DNA from: Clostridia bacterium
GTDB taxonomy: Bacteria; Bacillota; Clostridia; Lachnospirales; Lachnospiraceae
NCBI GenBank assembly: GCA_910575625.1
Contig: CAJTFD010000011.1
Coordinates: forward strand, 1-64,000
DNA length: 64,000 nucleotides
Direction: 5' to 3'
The notes beneath the pieces are model-generated. The model was not told the DNA's origin and ran no database searches. It saw only the letters and a program-made list of their open reading frames with translations. Positions 51,849-61,742 of the stretch are shown piece after piece. Position 1 is the stretch's first letter. Each line of letters opens with the position of its first letter. A program made the translations under genes and the position numbers.

Positions 51849-52844
51849 ATGTTAACAAAAAGACAGAACATGATGGAAGTGATCAAAGGCGGCAATCCGG
51901 ATCGTTTTGTAAAACAGTATGAAGCGTTTGCCTTTGTGCTCTCCACGCCATACCAGACAAAATATCCCATGATGCCGGCAGGACCCGGAGCGGACCCGGT
52001 GGTATGCGCCTGGGGATACACGAATGCGTGGCCCGAAGGACAGATCGGCGCGTTCCCGATGCACGATGCGGAACATCTGGTCTGCCCGGACATCACCCGC
52101 TGGAGAGAGTATGTAAAAGCCCCGGACATCGATTTCACCGAGGAAGACTGGAAGCCCTGTATGGAAGAAGTGGCGAAGATCGACCGTGAGGAATATATGG
52201 TCGCCGCTTTCGTAGCCCCGGGCCTTTTCGAGATGTGCCATTATCTCTGCGAGATCCAGACGGCCCTGATGGATTTCTATGAGGAACCGGAAGCGCTCCA
52301 CGAACTGATCGAGTATGTCTGTGAATGGGAGCTGAAATACGCTGAGCAGATCTGTAAATATATGAAACCGGATATCCTCTTCCACCACGACGACTGGGGC
52401 ACACAGAAATCCACATTCATCAGTACAGAGATGTTCCGTGAATTTTTCTTAGATCCCTATAAACGGATCTACAAATACTACCATGACCACGGCGTAGAAC
52501 TGATCGTCCATCACAGCGACTGCTACTGCGCGACCTTTGTGCCGACCATGATCGAAATGGGGATCGACGTATGGCAGGGATGTATGTCTGTCAACGACCT
52601 GCCCAAACTGATCAAAGAATACGGCAAAGACATCACATTCATGGGCGGCATCGACAACGGCAAAGTGGACACACCGGACTGGACACCGGAACTGATCGCC
52701 CAGGAGACTGACCAGCTCTGCAGGGACTGCGGTAAACTCTACTTTATCCCATGTACGACCCACGGTCTGAATATGTCCTGTATCCCTGACGTATATCCGG
52801 CGGTAGATAAAGAGATCGAGAAAATGACTAAAGAAATGTTCTAG
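51849..52844 (+). CDS. Uroporphyrinogen decarboxylase (URO-D) family protein, methyltransferase-like
   Basis: Encodes 331 residues from the ATG at 51849 behind TAGGAGGG; the longer frame from 51702 has no ribosome site. FHHDDWGTQKSTFIS, VHHSDCYCATFVPTM, WQGCMSVNDLPKL and TFMGGIDNGKVD show the TIM-barrel of the UroD superfamily. Heme-type UroD arginines are not evident at the N-terminus, and the His/Cys positions (HHSDC, MSC) recall zinc-dependent corrinoid methyltransferases (MtaA/MtbA). No corrinoid protein gene is adjacent. Demethylation of a methoxylated or methylamine substrate is a guess. Confidence 0.8.
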   Translation: MLTKRQNMMEVIKGGNPDRFVKQYEAFAFVLSTPYQTKYPMMPAGPGADPVVCAWGYTNAWPEGQIGAFPMHDAEHLVCPDITRWREYVKAPDIDFTEEDWKPCMEEVAKIDREEYMVAAFVAPGLFEMCHYLCEIQTALMDFYEEPEALHELIEYVCEWELKYAEQICKYMKPDILFHHDDWGTQKSTFISTEMFREFFLDPYKRIYKYYHDHGVELIVHHSDCYCATFVPTMIEMGIDVWQGCMSVNDLPKLIKEYGKDITFMGGIDNGKVDTPDWTPELIAQETDQLCRDCGKLYFIPCTTHGLNMSCIPDVYPAVDKEIEKMTKEMF

Positions 52845-52867
52845 ATCCTGTTTTAAGATGTACATAC

Positions 52868-52915
52868 AAAAAAGACTGGCTAAAGATCCCTTCATCGGCT
52901 CCAGCCAGTCTTTTT
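52868..52915. terminator. Bidirectional terminator
   Basis: AAAAAAGACTGGCT and AGCCAGTCTTTTT form a stem between converging genes with T-runs on both strands. Confidence 0.85.
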
Positions 52916-52930
52916 CTTTTTTTGATCTTC

Positions 52931-53803
52931 TTATCTTCTCTGGAAAATCTCCTGGATCCTCCTCTCCCCGGCCCGCAGCCAGTCATCCAGCGCCTCCCCG
53001 GCCCCAAAGATCTTCTGGAACGCGTGGTACTCATCCACCAGTCCCTGGCCATGGGGCACACAGTAGGCGCCCGCGTCGCTGCCCAGGGCTACAGAAGCTC
53101 CGGAGCGGCGGGCAGCCCGCAGGGCTTTTTCCGTGCACGCACAGATCGGACGCAGCGTCTCATCGGGAAAACGCCCGTCCCCCACGAGGTTACGCACCGT
53201 CACGGCCGTGGGCACCCAGACCGTCCCGCTCTGGGCCAGGATCCGGACAGTCTCCTCATCCAGGAAATTCCCATGTTCCAGACTGTCCACCCCAACCTCG
53301 GCCGCGATCGTCGCGCCCACCTTCCCGTTGGTGTGAGACATGACTGCCATCCCCTCCTCGTGGGCGATGTGCACCATCTCCCGGACTTCCTCCCAAGACA
53401 GCGGCTCCCCGGTCACCGCCCCGTGGTCGTCAAAATCCATCAAACCCGTGGTCATGATCTTGATAAAATCCGCCCCCTGCGAGATGGCCTGCTTTACCAG
53501 ATCATGGTATTCCCTCATATCAGAAAAACCATACCCCACGATCTTACCGTACTGTCCGTTCTTGTGGATCCCGAAGACTGGTGTCCGGTATGTGATCCCG
53601 TATTCCGGAGCCAACTTTCGGGCCAGGGTGGATGCTCCGTATTTATCCCCGCCGTCCCTCACATATGTGATCCCACGCATCTGATATTCTTTTAAATGGG
53701 CGCGGATCACCGGCTCACAGGGCGCATCCCTGTGTGTGCGCACAGCCGCCCTGTAATCGATCCCATCCATGAAAATATGTGCATGACATTCCCCGAACAT
53801 CAC
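52931..53803 (-). CDS. Amidohydrolase-family metal-dependent hydrolase
   Basis: Encodes 290 residues. The metal-binding set of the amidohydrolase superfamily is visible: ECHAHIFMDG (HxH), DFIKIMTTG (lysine), MSHTNG (His), SLEHGNFLD (His) and ALGSDAGAY (Asp). The nearest group is COG1228 (imidazolonepropionase/prolidase type). It is shorter than most members, starting directly at the HxH strand, so the N-terminal beta-domain is missing. Substrate unknown. It shares direction with the histidine kinase gene upstream. Confidence 0.85.
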   Translation of the reverse strand: MMFGECHAHIFMDGIDYRAAVRTHRDAPCEPVIRAHLKEYQMRGITYVRDGGDKYGASTLARKLAPEYGITYRTPVFGIHKNGQYGKIVGYGFSDMREYHDLVKQAISQGADFIKIMTTGLMDFDDHGAVTGEPLSWEEVREMVHIAHEEGMAVMSHTNGKVGATIAAEVGVDSLEHGNFLDEETVRILAQSGTVWVPTAVTVRNLVGDGRFPDETLRPICACTEKALRAARRSGASVALGSDAGAYCVPHGQGLVDEYHAFQKIFGAGEALDDWLRAGERRIQEIFQRR

Positions 53804-53865
53804 AAAATCCCCCTTTTTTTCACCAAGACTTCCCGGCCTCCAGGGCGTTGCGGATATGCTCCGCC

Positions 53866-56800
53866 CTACCCGAGTAATTTTTTCAGCACGGCTATGAAGA
53901 TATCCATATCCAGTGGTTTTGCGATATGGGCATCCATCCCGCTCTTCAAAGCAGCCTCTTTATCCTCCTCCAGCGCATTGGCCGTCATGGCAATGATCGG
54001 CAGATTTTTTACATCCTCCCTGGGCAGCCTGCGGATCGTCTGGGTGGCCTCGTAGCCGTCCATGATGGGCATCTGCACATCCATCAAGATCGCGTCGTAA
54101 TACCCCTCTTCTGCCTTCTCCATAGCTGACACGGCATCGGTCCCGTCCGGCACCGCTTCCACGCAGAAACCGGCCTCATCCAAGATCTCCTCCGCAATCT
54201 CCCGGTTCAGCTCGTTGTCCTCCACCAGGAGGACCCGTTTCCCGCCGAAATCCGCCCGGGTCCATTCCGGGACTTCCTCTTGTTTTTCCAGCAGGTCATT
54301 GGCGGCGAGCAGCACCATCTTTAAGTCGGACATGAACATAGGCTTGGCGCAGAAGGCCGTAACGCCCGCAGCCCTCGCCTCATCCTCGATATCTGACCAG
54401 TCATAGGCGGTGAGGATGATGATCGGAGCCTCGCTGCCCACTGCCTCCCGGATCTGCCGGGCTGTCTCCACACCGCTGAGCCCCGGCATCTGCCAGTCGA
54501 TGATGAACGTATGGTAGGAATCCCCCTCTTCGTGCGCGCTTTTAGCATGGTACACCGCATCCCTGCCGGACGTGGTCCACTCGGCGCGCAGCCCGATCTG
54601 TCTCAGCATCTTGCTGACGCTGCTGCATATATTGAAATCATCGTCCACGACCAGCGCACGCAGGCCTTCCAGCTCTTTGATCTGAGCCTCGTTCTTCTTC
54701 GTATCCTGCAGTTTCAGGCCCAGCTCCACCGTGAATGTGCTGCCCTTGCCCATTTCACTCTCCACGCTGATCGTACCGTTCATCATCTCCACGATATTCT
54801 TCGTGATGGCCATGCCAAGGCCGGTGCCCTGGATACCGCTCTGGGTCACTGTGGACTCCCGCTCAAAAGGCTCGAAGATATGTTCCACGAATTCCGGCGA
54901 CATCCCGATCCCTGTGTCCTTGACGATGAATGTATAATCGCCGTATCCATGGCGGAACGTGGTCTTCTGCATGATCCTGAAGGAGACCGTGCCCCCGGCG
55001 GGCGTATATTTCACCGCGTTGCTCATCAGGTTGATGAACACCTGGTTCAATTTCAGCGGATCCGCGATCACGTCCTCGTTGCTGACCTCAAAGGTATCGA
55101 TAAACAGTTCCAGCTGCTTCGCCTTGATCTGGGGCTGGATGATATTGACCAGGTTATGCATCTGCTCGGAGATATTGCACTCCTGCTCCTTGATCTGCAC
55201 TTTCCCGCTCTCGATCCGGCTCATGTCAAGGATGTCGTTGATCAGACTGAGGAGATGGTTACTGGAGGAGAGCACCTTCTGCAGACAATCCAGGACCTGC
55301 TCTTTGTTGTCGATATGGCTGACCGCGATCGTGGAAAATCCGATAATCGCGTTCATCGGCGTGCGGATGTCATGGGACATATTGGACAGGAACGTGGTCT
55401 TGGCATTATTGGCATGCTGCGCCTGCATCAGCGCATCCTGGAGGGCCTGGGTCTGCTCTCTCTGTTCCCTGACCTGTTCCGTGATGTTCTTGGACACCAC
55501 CATGACCATGATGTCACCCGTGCTGTCATCCCTGGTCATGACAAAGGTCTGGCGGATACAGATCGGATTCCCGTCGATCCCCTCATCCCAGTACTCGACG
55601 ATGGCTTCCTGCTCACCCTGTTCATAACATTTACATAGATTTTCCGTATTTACGACAGCAGAGTAATCCTCTCTGGATTCCTCCATGACAAACTGCTCCC
55701 ATTTTTCAAAACATGCGGAGGCTTTACACGGGGCCGTAAGCCCTACCCGCTCGAGCAGCGATATCTTTCGGCCATTTATGGTCCGGATGACGTCCTGTTC
55801 CACCAGATCCTGGGTCAGGTTAAACTCAAAACTGCACAACGAGCTGGACATGATCGCGATCTGGTACTGTCTCTCTTTGCGGTCTGCCCGTGCCCGTTCC
55901 GCCTGGATACGCAGCTCTTTTTCCTTTAACTCGGTCACGTCCTGGCGGGTGAATAAGACTTTGGCGGGCCTGCCGTCCTTTCTCTCCAGACAGATGATGT
56001 TCGTGTGTTCCCACGTTGTCTGCCCGTTTTTCACCACCTTGCTCTCATAGCGCAGGTCGTCCTGCTCCACCATGGCCTCCACGATGGTCTCTCTATCCAT
56101 AAAATCAATAAATTCCTGGCGGCTCTCTTCCTGCACAGAGGTGGCCAGATACTCCATCAGGTCCTGATATCTCCCGCTGGTGACGATCTGGCTGTCCTCG
56201 GGCCTGGTCCCTGCCAGGTACTGGTAAGTCCCCGCCTCCAGATCCACCATTGCAAACCGCGAAAACAGCGTGTTCACACCGCTGATGATGTAACCCATCT
56301 CCCGGTTTTCCGTTTCCAGCTGTTTCCGCCTGCGCCCGGCACGGATCAAGATGATGATGATGTAGATGACAAACAGGATGATGAGCATGATCTCCAGCTG
56401 GACCCCCACCAGATTTTCCTCCTCGATCATCCGCTGTGTGACATCCTGGGGAAATGTCTGTACAAAAACATAGTCATTCTTAGGCAGATACATGACGCAG
56501 ATATTATCCGTCCCACTGGATCCATCGCACATGAACGCGCCTTCCCCGCCGTCCGCGAAGACCTTCATACACTGTACGGCCGCCTCCCGGTCGATCATTC
56601 CTGTCTCCGTCAGCGTATCGATCAGATGATCTGTATAGATCTTGTCGTCCGAACTGGCGATCACCCGTCCGTCTGGCGTACACAGGAATGTCCGGCTCTC
56701 TTCCCCGAAATATGTAGTGGCGAGCATATTCCGCAAGTATTCTTCAGCCAAAAAGGCTCCACGCAGCACACCGATGATCTCTCCTTTAAAGCGGATCGGC

Positions 56801-57252
56801 GCATAGAAATTTGCCATCGTCTCATCGAAAAAATACGGGTCAAATATGATATCGATCCCGCTGCCCCCTCTGATGCCGTCCTTATAAAACTCCCTCTGCG
56901 TCACATGGGATGTGCGCCCGTCTGATGCGTAGTCCGTGCCGCCAAGATCCGTGAACATGATGGCATCGAACTGGGAATTCTCTTCCATCTTCTCAAGCAT
57001 CTGCGCCGTGACCTTTGGCTCCGTCAGGCTCTCCCCCACGAAATACGCGTAAGTGTTGATCCTGCTCAGGGCGTTGTCCAGTTCGTCATCGATCTGCCCG
57101 GACTTCATCCGCGCGGAGTCCGCCGCATAGTCCCTGTTCTGCTTCTCCGTCCGCCTGCTGTTCTGAGCGGTGAACCAGAAAAATAGAGAGATGATGGCCG
57201 CCAGGAAAAAGACTGCGCAGATGATCTCCCGGATAGATTTTTTCTTATTCAT
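53866..57252 (-). CDS. Hybrid sensor histidine kinase with two receiver domains
   Basis: Encodes 1128 residues. A membrane helix (about 12-30) is followed by a double-Cache sensor domain (to about 280), a second helix (VQLEIMLIILFVIYIIIILI), two PAS-like segments, HisKA with SHDIRTPMNAIIGF, and HATPase with NLMSNAVKYT, DTGIGM and GTGLGMAIT. Two receivers follow: ALVVDDD...FIIDWQMPG and VLLVEDNELN...AILMDVQMPIMDGYEA, each with its phosphorylatable aspartate. No HPt or DNA-binding output domain is present, so output must pass through another protein or internally. The Cache domain suggests a small extracellular ligand. Confidence 0.95.
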   Translation of the reverse strand: MNKKKSIREIICAVFFLAAIISLFFWFTAQNSRRTEKQNRDYAADSARMKSGQIDDELDNALSRINTYAYFVGESLTEPKVTAQMLEKMEENSQFDAIMFTDLGGTDYASDGRTSHVTQREFYKDGIRGGSGIDIIFDPYFFDETMANFYAPIRFKGEIIGVLRGAFLAEEYLRNMLATTYFGEESRTFLCTPDGRVIASSDDKIYTDHLIDTLTETGMIDREAAVQCMKVFADGGEGAFMCDGSSGTDNICVMYLPKNDYVFVQTFPQDVTQRMIEEENLVGVQLEIMLIILFVIYIIIILIRAGRRRKQLETENREMGYIISGVNTLFSRFAMVDLEAGTYQYLAGTRPEDSQIVTSGRYQDLMEYLATSVQEESRQEFIDFMDRETIVEAMVEQDDLRYESKVVKNGQTTWEHTNIICLERKDGRPAKVLFTRQDVTELKEKELRIQAERARADRKERQYQIAIMSSSLCSFEFNLTQDLVEQDVIRTINGRKISLLERVGLTAPCKASACFEKWEQFVMEESREDYSAVVNTENLCKCYEQGEQEAIVEYWDEGIDGNPICIRQTFVMTRDDSTGDIMVMVVSKNITEQVREQREQTQALQDALMQAQHANNAKTTFLSNMSHDIRTPMNAIIGFSTIAVSHIDNKEQVLDCLQKVLSSSNHLLSLINDILDMSRIESGKVQIKEQECNISEQMHNLVNIIQPQIKAKQLELFIDTFEVSNEDVIADPLKLNQVFINLMSNAVKYTPAGGTVSFRIMQKTTFRHGYGDYTFIVKDTGIGMSPEFVEHIFEPFERESTVTQSGIQGTGLGMAITKNIVEMMNGTISVESEMGKGSTFTVELGLKLQDTKKNEAQIKELEGLRALVVDDDFNICSSVSKMLRQIGLRAEWTTSGRDAVYHAKSAHEEGDSYHTFIIDWQMPGLSGVETARQIREAVGSEAPIIILTAYDWSDIEDEARAAGVTAFCAKPMFMSDLKMVLLAANDLLEKQEEVPEWTRADFGGKRVLLVEDNELNREIAEEILDEAGFCVEAVPDGTDAVSAMEKAEEGYYDAILMDVQMPIMDGYEATQTIRRLPREDVKNLPIIAMTANALEEDKEAALKSGMDAHIAKPLDMDIFIAVLKKLLG

Positions 57253-57508
57253 ATGTATACTCCCTCACTTTCTGCCAAATGCGGACCGTCTCCATCGGCT
57301 TTTTTGCCAGAGCGGCATGGCCCCTTTCTTAATAAAAATACCATATATGTATTTACTTTTGACCGTATCATCTATATATGTCCATATTACCATACATAGG
57401 GTCTTTTTACAAGCAGAACGATGCGCCTGGCAAAACCCGGGGAAACATGCTATGATAGGGGAGATCAGATTTCAGAAGAACAGAAAGGAGTAGAAAAAAA
57501 TACAGATC

Positions 57509-58390
57509 ATGAAACGAACAGCGCCTATCTTCATCCTAGCCGCCGGTTCCCTGTGGGGCCTCATGGGGATCTTCGTCCGCAGGCTGGAGACTTATCATTT
57601 TACATCCCTGCAGATCGCCGCCCTGCGTATCATCACGGGGGCCATCATATTCCTGGCGGCCGCATCGTTCAAAGACCGTACGCTCTTGAAGATCCGACCG
57701 CGGGACATCCTGTGGTTTCTGGGGACGGGGATCGCGAGCATCCTCCTCTTTACCATCTGTTATTTCCAGACGATCTCCATGGCCTCCCTGTCCGTGGCGG
57801 CGATCCTTTTATACACCGCACCGATCATGGTGATGCTCATGTCCCTGGTCTTATTCAAAGAAAAACTGACAAGGCACAAGACAACCGCCCTGCTGATGGC
57901 ATTCCTGGGCTGCATCCTGGTGACCGGGATCGGCGGGGACGGACATACCCCTGCAGCGGCAGTCGTCTTTGGCCTGATCTCCGCCTTCGGCTACGGCCTG
58001 TACAGCATCCTGGGGACTTTCGTGCTCAAGCGTTACCCGCCCGTCACCGTGACCACCTACACCTTCCTCTGCGGAGGGATCGGGGCTCTGCTCATCTGCG
58101 ATCCGGCGGATATCGGCCGGAAGATACTCACCGCCCCGGATACAGCAAACGTCCTCGGCCTGATCTTCCTCACCGCCGTCGTGACCGCCGTGCTCCCCTA
58201 CCTGCTCTATACCATCGGCCTGTCCTCGGTGAAAGCCAGCTCCGCCTCTATCATGGCATCTGTCGAACCCGTGGTGGCGACCATCGCCGGGGCCGTCGTA
58301 TTCGGGGAGGAGCTCTCTTTGCCGTCCCTGGCCGGGGTCGCCCTGGTGGTCCTGGCGATCGTGATCCTGAACATACACGCGGAAGGATAA
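57509..58390 (+). CDS. EamA/DMT-family transporter
   Basis: Encodes 293 residues with ten helices in two EamA repeats: SLWGLMGIFVRRLETYHFTS at the N-terminus and ASSASIMASVEPVVATIAGA in the second repeat. Substrate unknown. It is not closely similar to the DMT protein at 42338 beyond family motifs. A weak ribosome site lies 18 bases upstream, so expression may be low or the spacing atypical. Confidence 0.9.
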   Translation: MKRTAPIFILAAGSLWGLMGIFVRRLETYHFTSLQIAALRIITGAIIFLAAASFKDRTLLKIRPRDILWFLGTGIASILLFTICYFQTISMASLSVAAILLYTAPIMVMLMSLVLFKEKLTRHKTTALLMAFLGCILVTGIGGDGHTPAAAVVFGLISAFGYGLYSILGTFVLKRYPPVTVTTYTFLCGGIGALLICDPADIGRKILTAPDTANVLGLIFLTAVVTAVLPYLLYTIGLSSVKASSASIMASVEPVVATIAGAVVFGEELSLPSLAGVALVVLAIVILNIHAEG

Positions 58391-58418
58391 AAATACTATC
58401 GAAAGGGACTCTATACAG

Positions 58419-59312
58419 ATGGATCTTATACCAGCAAAACATATCGTCACAAATACAAAAGCACCCGGTCAATGGTTCGGCATCGACTCCAACATGAACA
58501 TCTACCGCGGGTGCAGCCACGGCTGTATCTACTGTGACAGCCGCAGCGCCTGCTACCGCATCGAGGATTTCGACCGGGTGCGCGCCAAAGAGGATGCCCT
58601 GCGCATCATCCGCGACGACCTGCGCAGGAAGACCAGGACCGGCGTTGTGGGCATGGGGGCCATGAGCGACCCCTACAACCCCATGGAAGAAAAAGAACTG
58701 CTCACCCGCCATGCCCTGGAACTGATCCACGCCTTCGGTTTCGGCGTGTCGATCGCGACAAAGAGCGGACTGATCCTGCGGGATATGGATATATTGAGGG
58801 ATATTGCCAGCCATTCCCCGGTGCTCTTAAAGATCACAGTCACGGCCGCAGAAGATGCTCTCAGCCAGAAAGTGGAACCCCACGCGCCCCCGTCCTCCAT
58901 AAGGTTCGAGGCAGTCCGCCGCCTCTCGGAAGCCGGACTGTTTACAGGGATCCTGCTGATGCCTGTCCTTCCATTTATCGAAGATACAGACGAAAATATC
59001 CTAGGCATCGTGGAAAAAGCACATCACGCGGGCGCACGGTTCATCTATCCTGCGTTCGGGATGACTTTACGGGACAGACAGCGGGACCACTACTATGGAG
59101 AACTGATCAGAGCATTCCCGGGAGAACGGCTCGTCGCCAGGTATCAAACCCGCTACGGCTCCTCCTACAGATGCACCAGCCCCCGCGCCAGGCATTTATG
59201 GATGATCTTCGCACAGCATTGCCGCCAGCGGCAGATCCTCTACGATATGAAAGACATCATCTGCGCGTACAAACGGGGATACGGCGATGGACAGCTCACC
59301 TTACAGATATAA
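58419..59312 (+). CDS. Radical SAM protein, spore photoproduct lyase-like
   Basis: Encodes 297 residues. The cluster motif is C-x3-C-x2-C in RGCSHGCIYCDSRS near residue 30. Downstream are VVGMGAMSDPYNPMEEK (the GTxTDPYQP-like element of the SplB/Rv2578c group) and ILLMPVLPFIEDTDENI. These proteins cleave SAM to a 5'-deoxyadenosyl radical. The group's substrates are mostly unknown, and it lacks the conserved cysteine environment that would prove DNA photoproduct repair. Confidence 0.87.
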   Translation: MDLIPAKHIVTNTKAPGQWFGIDSNMNIYRGCSHGCIYCDSRSACYRIEDFDRVRAKEDALRIIRDDLRRKTRTGVVGMGAMSDPYNPMEEKELLTRHALELIHAFGFGVSIATKSGLILRDMDILRDIASHSPVLLKITVTAAEDALSQKVEPHAPPSSIRFEAVRRLSEAGLFTGILLMPVLPFIEDTDENILGIVEKAHHAGARFIYPAFGMTLRDRQRDHYYGELIRAFPGERLVARYQTRYGSSYRCTSPRARHLWMIFAQHCRQRQILYDMKDIICAYKRGYGDGQLTLQI

Positions 59313-59315
59313 CCT

Positions 59316-59834
59316 TCAAGCCTCGGCCGCCTTTTGGCGGCTGATCCGCTGGATGATAAAACTCTCCATCTCCCCTTTTTCTTTGCCCAGCGCCACGGAG
59401 AGCTCCCCGTAGAGCTGGTTTTCAGCCAATTTCAGATAGTGCTCGTCGATGGCCGTGATCTTCTTCCCTTTCGCCAGCCGCTCTTTTTTGCGCATGTGCA
59501 GGGTCTTGATGATCCTGATCCACTGACGGCAGTCGCAGCCGTTGACCGCCTCTTTATACTGCTCTTCCCTCATCTTGTCACTGGTCACCCAGAGCTGCTC
59601 TATTTCCGGTATCTCATCGATCAGGCTGGTCGCTTCTTCGCTGGTCATCATCTTCCGCGTCTCAACTTTTCCGCTGTCCACAGGTGAGTATACCTTGCCG
59701 CCTTTCGTATTCACCGGCAGCAGCACATAATACAGCCTGTCCTTATCCGCGCCGCTCATATCCAGATAGGTGATGTCTTCTACTTTACAGATTCCCTTGT
59801 GGCCATAAACAATAAATTCACCGATTTCAAACAT
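59316..59834 (-). CDS. CarD/CdnL-type transcription regulator
   Basis: Encodes 172 residues from the ATG at 59834, eight bases after AGGAGG. The N-terminal RNA-polymerase-interaction domain (FEIGEFIVYGHKGICKVEDI and YYVLLPVNTKGGKVYSPV) is typical of CarD_TRCF. The C-terminal helical part (IRIIKTLHMRKKERLAKGKK) would contact DNA. It modulates promoter opening, usually at rRNA or stress genes. It converges with the radical SAM gene. Confidence 0.92.
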   Translation of the reverse strand: MFEIGEFIVYGHKGICKVEDITYLDMSGADKDRLYYVLLPVNTKGGKVYSPVDSGKVETRKMMTSEEATSLIDEIPEIEQLWVTSDKMREEQYKEAVNGCDCRQWIRIIKTLHMRKKERLAKGKKITAIDEHYLKLAENQLYGELSVALGKEKGEMESFIIQRISRQKAAEA

Positions 59835-59955
59835 ACGGGTTACCTCCTTTTTCATAATAATGTGATCTTTTCAAACAAAAAAGAACCCTTTCCTCAAAAA
59901 TGCTATGAGCTTAGGTTCCTTTCCATCTGTATGAGACTTGCGCTCCTTAGATATC

Positions 59956-59984
59956 ATTGTATCACTTTTCTTGGGATTTTGTAA
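59956..59984 (-). promoter_or_regulatory. Promoter of the CarD gene
   Basis: Minus strand TTACAA (59984-59979), 17 bases, TACAAT (59961-59956). Confidence 0.65.
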
Positions 59985-60051
59985 GAATTTTCTGTAAAAT
60001 TTTTTAAGAAAAAATCCATAAAAATTTTAGGATCGATGCGCCTCTGGCCTG

Positions 60052-60080
60052 TTGCGAAATCCGCCGAGAACGTTTATACT
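60052..60080 (+). promoter_or_regulatory. srtB: Promoter of the sortase gene
   Basis: TTGCGA (60052-60057), 17 bases, TATACT (60075-60080). Confidence 0.6.
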
Positions 60081-60132
60081 ACTCTTCAAGGGATCTTTGA
60101 TCAAAAACGATAAGATAATCGGGGAGGATGAT

Positions 60133-60912
60133 ATGGCAAAAAAGAATAAAAAAAAGAAGACAGCAGGCGATCATCTGCTGACGATCGGTTTATTGGTAGC
60201 TATCTGTGTATTTGCCTTTGCTGGATGGAAATTGTACGGCATCTACATGGATTACAAACAGGCAAAAGACGAATATAAAGATCTGGAGGACATGGCCGTA
60301 CAGCCCAACCCCAACGGGCTGCGGGAGGGAGATGACCCTTTCACCAGCAATGAACCTCCGATCGTGGTGGATTTTGCCACGCTGCAGGCAGAAAATCCGG
60401 ATGTGGTGGGATGGCTCTATGTAGAAGCGCTGGGGATCAGCTACCCGGTGGTGCAGGGAACGGATAATGAATATTATCTGCACATGACGTACCAAAAGAC
60501 CTATAATTTCGCGGGCACGATCTTCATCGACCACGCGAACAGCCGGGATTTTAAGGATTTAAACACCATCGTCTACGGGCACAACATGAAAGACGGCTCC
60601 ATGTTCGGCATCCTCAAACGTTTTGTCACAGAGAATGCCTATGCCGCAAGCCCGTATTTTTGGATGCTCACCCCGGATAAAAATTATAAATACGAGATCT
60701 TCTCCGCTTATACGGCGGAAGTCGGCAGCCTTACATACACGCTGTTCAGCAAACCGGGCAAGGAATATACATCATTCCTGGAGCAGATGAAGGCAAATTC
60801 CGAGATCGCCACCCAGGCCGAGCCGCAAAAGTTCGACAAGATCATGACCCTGTCCACCTGTACAGGAAACAGCGCGACCCGCTTCGTGGTACAGGGGATC
60901 CAGCTGGATTAA
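60133..60912 (+). CDS. srtB: Class B sortase
   Basis: Encodes 259 residues from the ATG at 60133, after GGGGAGGA. A lysine-rich start and one membrane helix (about 14-36) place the enzyme outside the cell. Catalytic residues are visible: His in VYGHNMKDGSMFG, Cys in TLSTCTGN and Arg in ATRFVVQGI. Class B features are the long N-terminal helix region and GWLYVEALGISYPVVQG. It attaches NPQTN-like or pilin motifs to the wall. No obvious substrate with such a motif is encoded next to it. Confidence 0.95.
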   Translation: MAKKNKKKKTAGDHLLTIGLLVAICVFAFAGWKLYGIYMDYKQAKDEYKDLEDMAVQPNPNGLREGDDPFTSNEPPIVVDFATLQAENPDVVGWLYVEALGISYPVVQGTDNEYYLHMTYQKTYNFAGTIFIDHANSRDFKDLNTIVYGHNMKDGSMFGILKRFVTENAYAASPYFWMLTPDKNYKYEIFSAYTAEVGSLTYTLFSKPGKEYTSFLEQMKANSEIATQAEPQKFDKIMTLSTCTGNSATRFVVQGIQLD

Positions 60913-61005
60913 ATGTAAAAGAACATTTATCATCTGTTGTTTTAAGCCGATACATGTATTAGAAGGAATTTGTTCAGATGAAAGATCATCAAAGGAGGGA
61001 TATCC

Positions 61006-61722
61006 ATGAAAGTGCAGACAACGGCTTGGCAGCAGACTACCCTAGAGCGTATCAACAGGACCGCAGGACAAGAAAATGAGCAGCAGGATAAACAGATAGA
61101 AGATATAAAAGAAAAGATGGAGGAAGCCCAGAAATCTTTTTCTGCCCTTCCCAACCAGACATCTCCCACATCCGGCAATAACAAGATAAAAGCATCCGTG
61201 CCGGATGACAACGTGGCCCAGCTGGCATCAGAACTGGCCAACTGCCATACAAAACTGGATGTACAGCAGGTGTCCGGCAAAGCCGCGCGCGCCCTGGCCA
61301 GCCTGCGGATGTCCGGCGCACTCAGCGAGGGAAAAGATAAAGAGAAGATCGCGCAGATAATCCGCCGGATGCAGAAACTGATCAAACGCGCCCGCACGAA
61401 ACTGAAGAACCTGACAAAAGAAGAGGATCTGGAGAGACGGCAGAAACGGGCTGAGGAAAAGAAAAGAGAGCAAGAGGCCAGGACTCTGCAGAACGAACTG
61501 CGCAACAAGCGCAATAAACGCCACAAAGACGAGTGGGATTACGCGCGGAAAGAAGCCGCCCATGGAAACCAGAGCAATGCAGCAGACAACATCCTGCCCG
61601 GCAGCCAGAGCCAGAGCGCTCTTTCGACCCCGCCAGCCGCCGAGATATCCGCACCTGTGACGGCGGAAGCGGCTGTCGCTGTGGAGGCCGCCGCGCCGGT
61701 GTCCCTGGATGTGACAGTATGA
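61006..61722 (+). CDS. Hypothetical coiled-coil protein
   Basis: Encodes 238 residues behind GGAGGG. A polar N-terminus, a conserved-looking centre (VSGKAARALASLRMSGALSE), a basic coiled coil (about 125-175, rich in K, R and E) and an Ala/Pro/Val-rich tail are seen. There is no signal peptide or membrane helix, so it is probably cytoplasmic. Family not recognised. It lies 94 bases after the sortase gene and 20 bases ahead of the Sir2 gene, perhaps in one operon with the latter. Confidence 0.7.
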   Translation: MKVQTTAWQQTTLERINRTAGQENEQQDKQIEDIKEKMEEAQKSFSALPNQTSPTSGNNKIKASVPDDNVAQLASELANCHTKLDVQQVSGKAARALASLRMSGALSEGKDKEKIAQIIRRMQKLIKRARTKLKNLTKEEDLERRQKRAEEKKREQEARTLQNELRNKRNKRHKDEWDYARKEAAHGNQSNAADNILPGSQSQSALSTPPAAEISAPVTAEAAVAVEAAAPVSLDVTV

Positions 61723-61742
61723 TATGGAGGTTTTTATAAAAT

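Noticed and set aside
60950..60959. A third TACATGTA palindrome upstream of the 61006 gene
   Set aside because: No well-spaced promoter overlaps it and one such 8-base site is expected by chance in a window this size.
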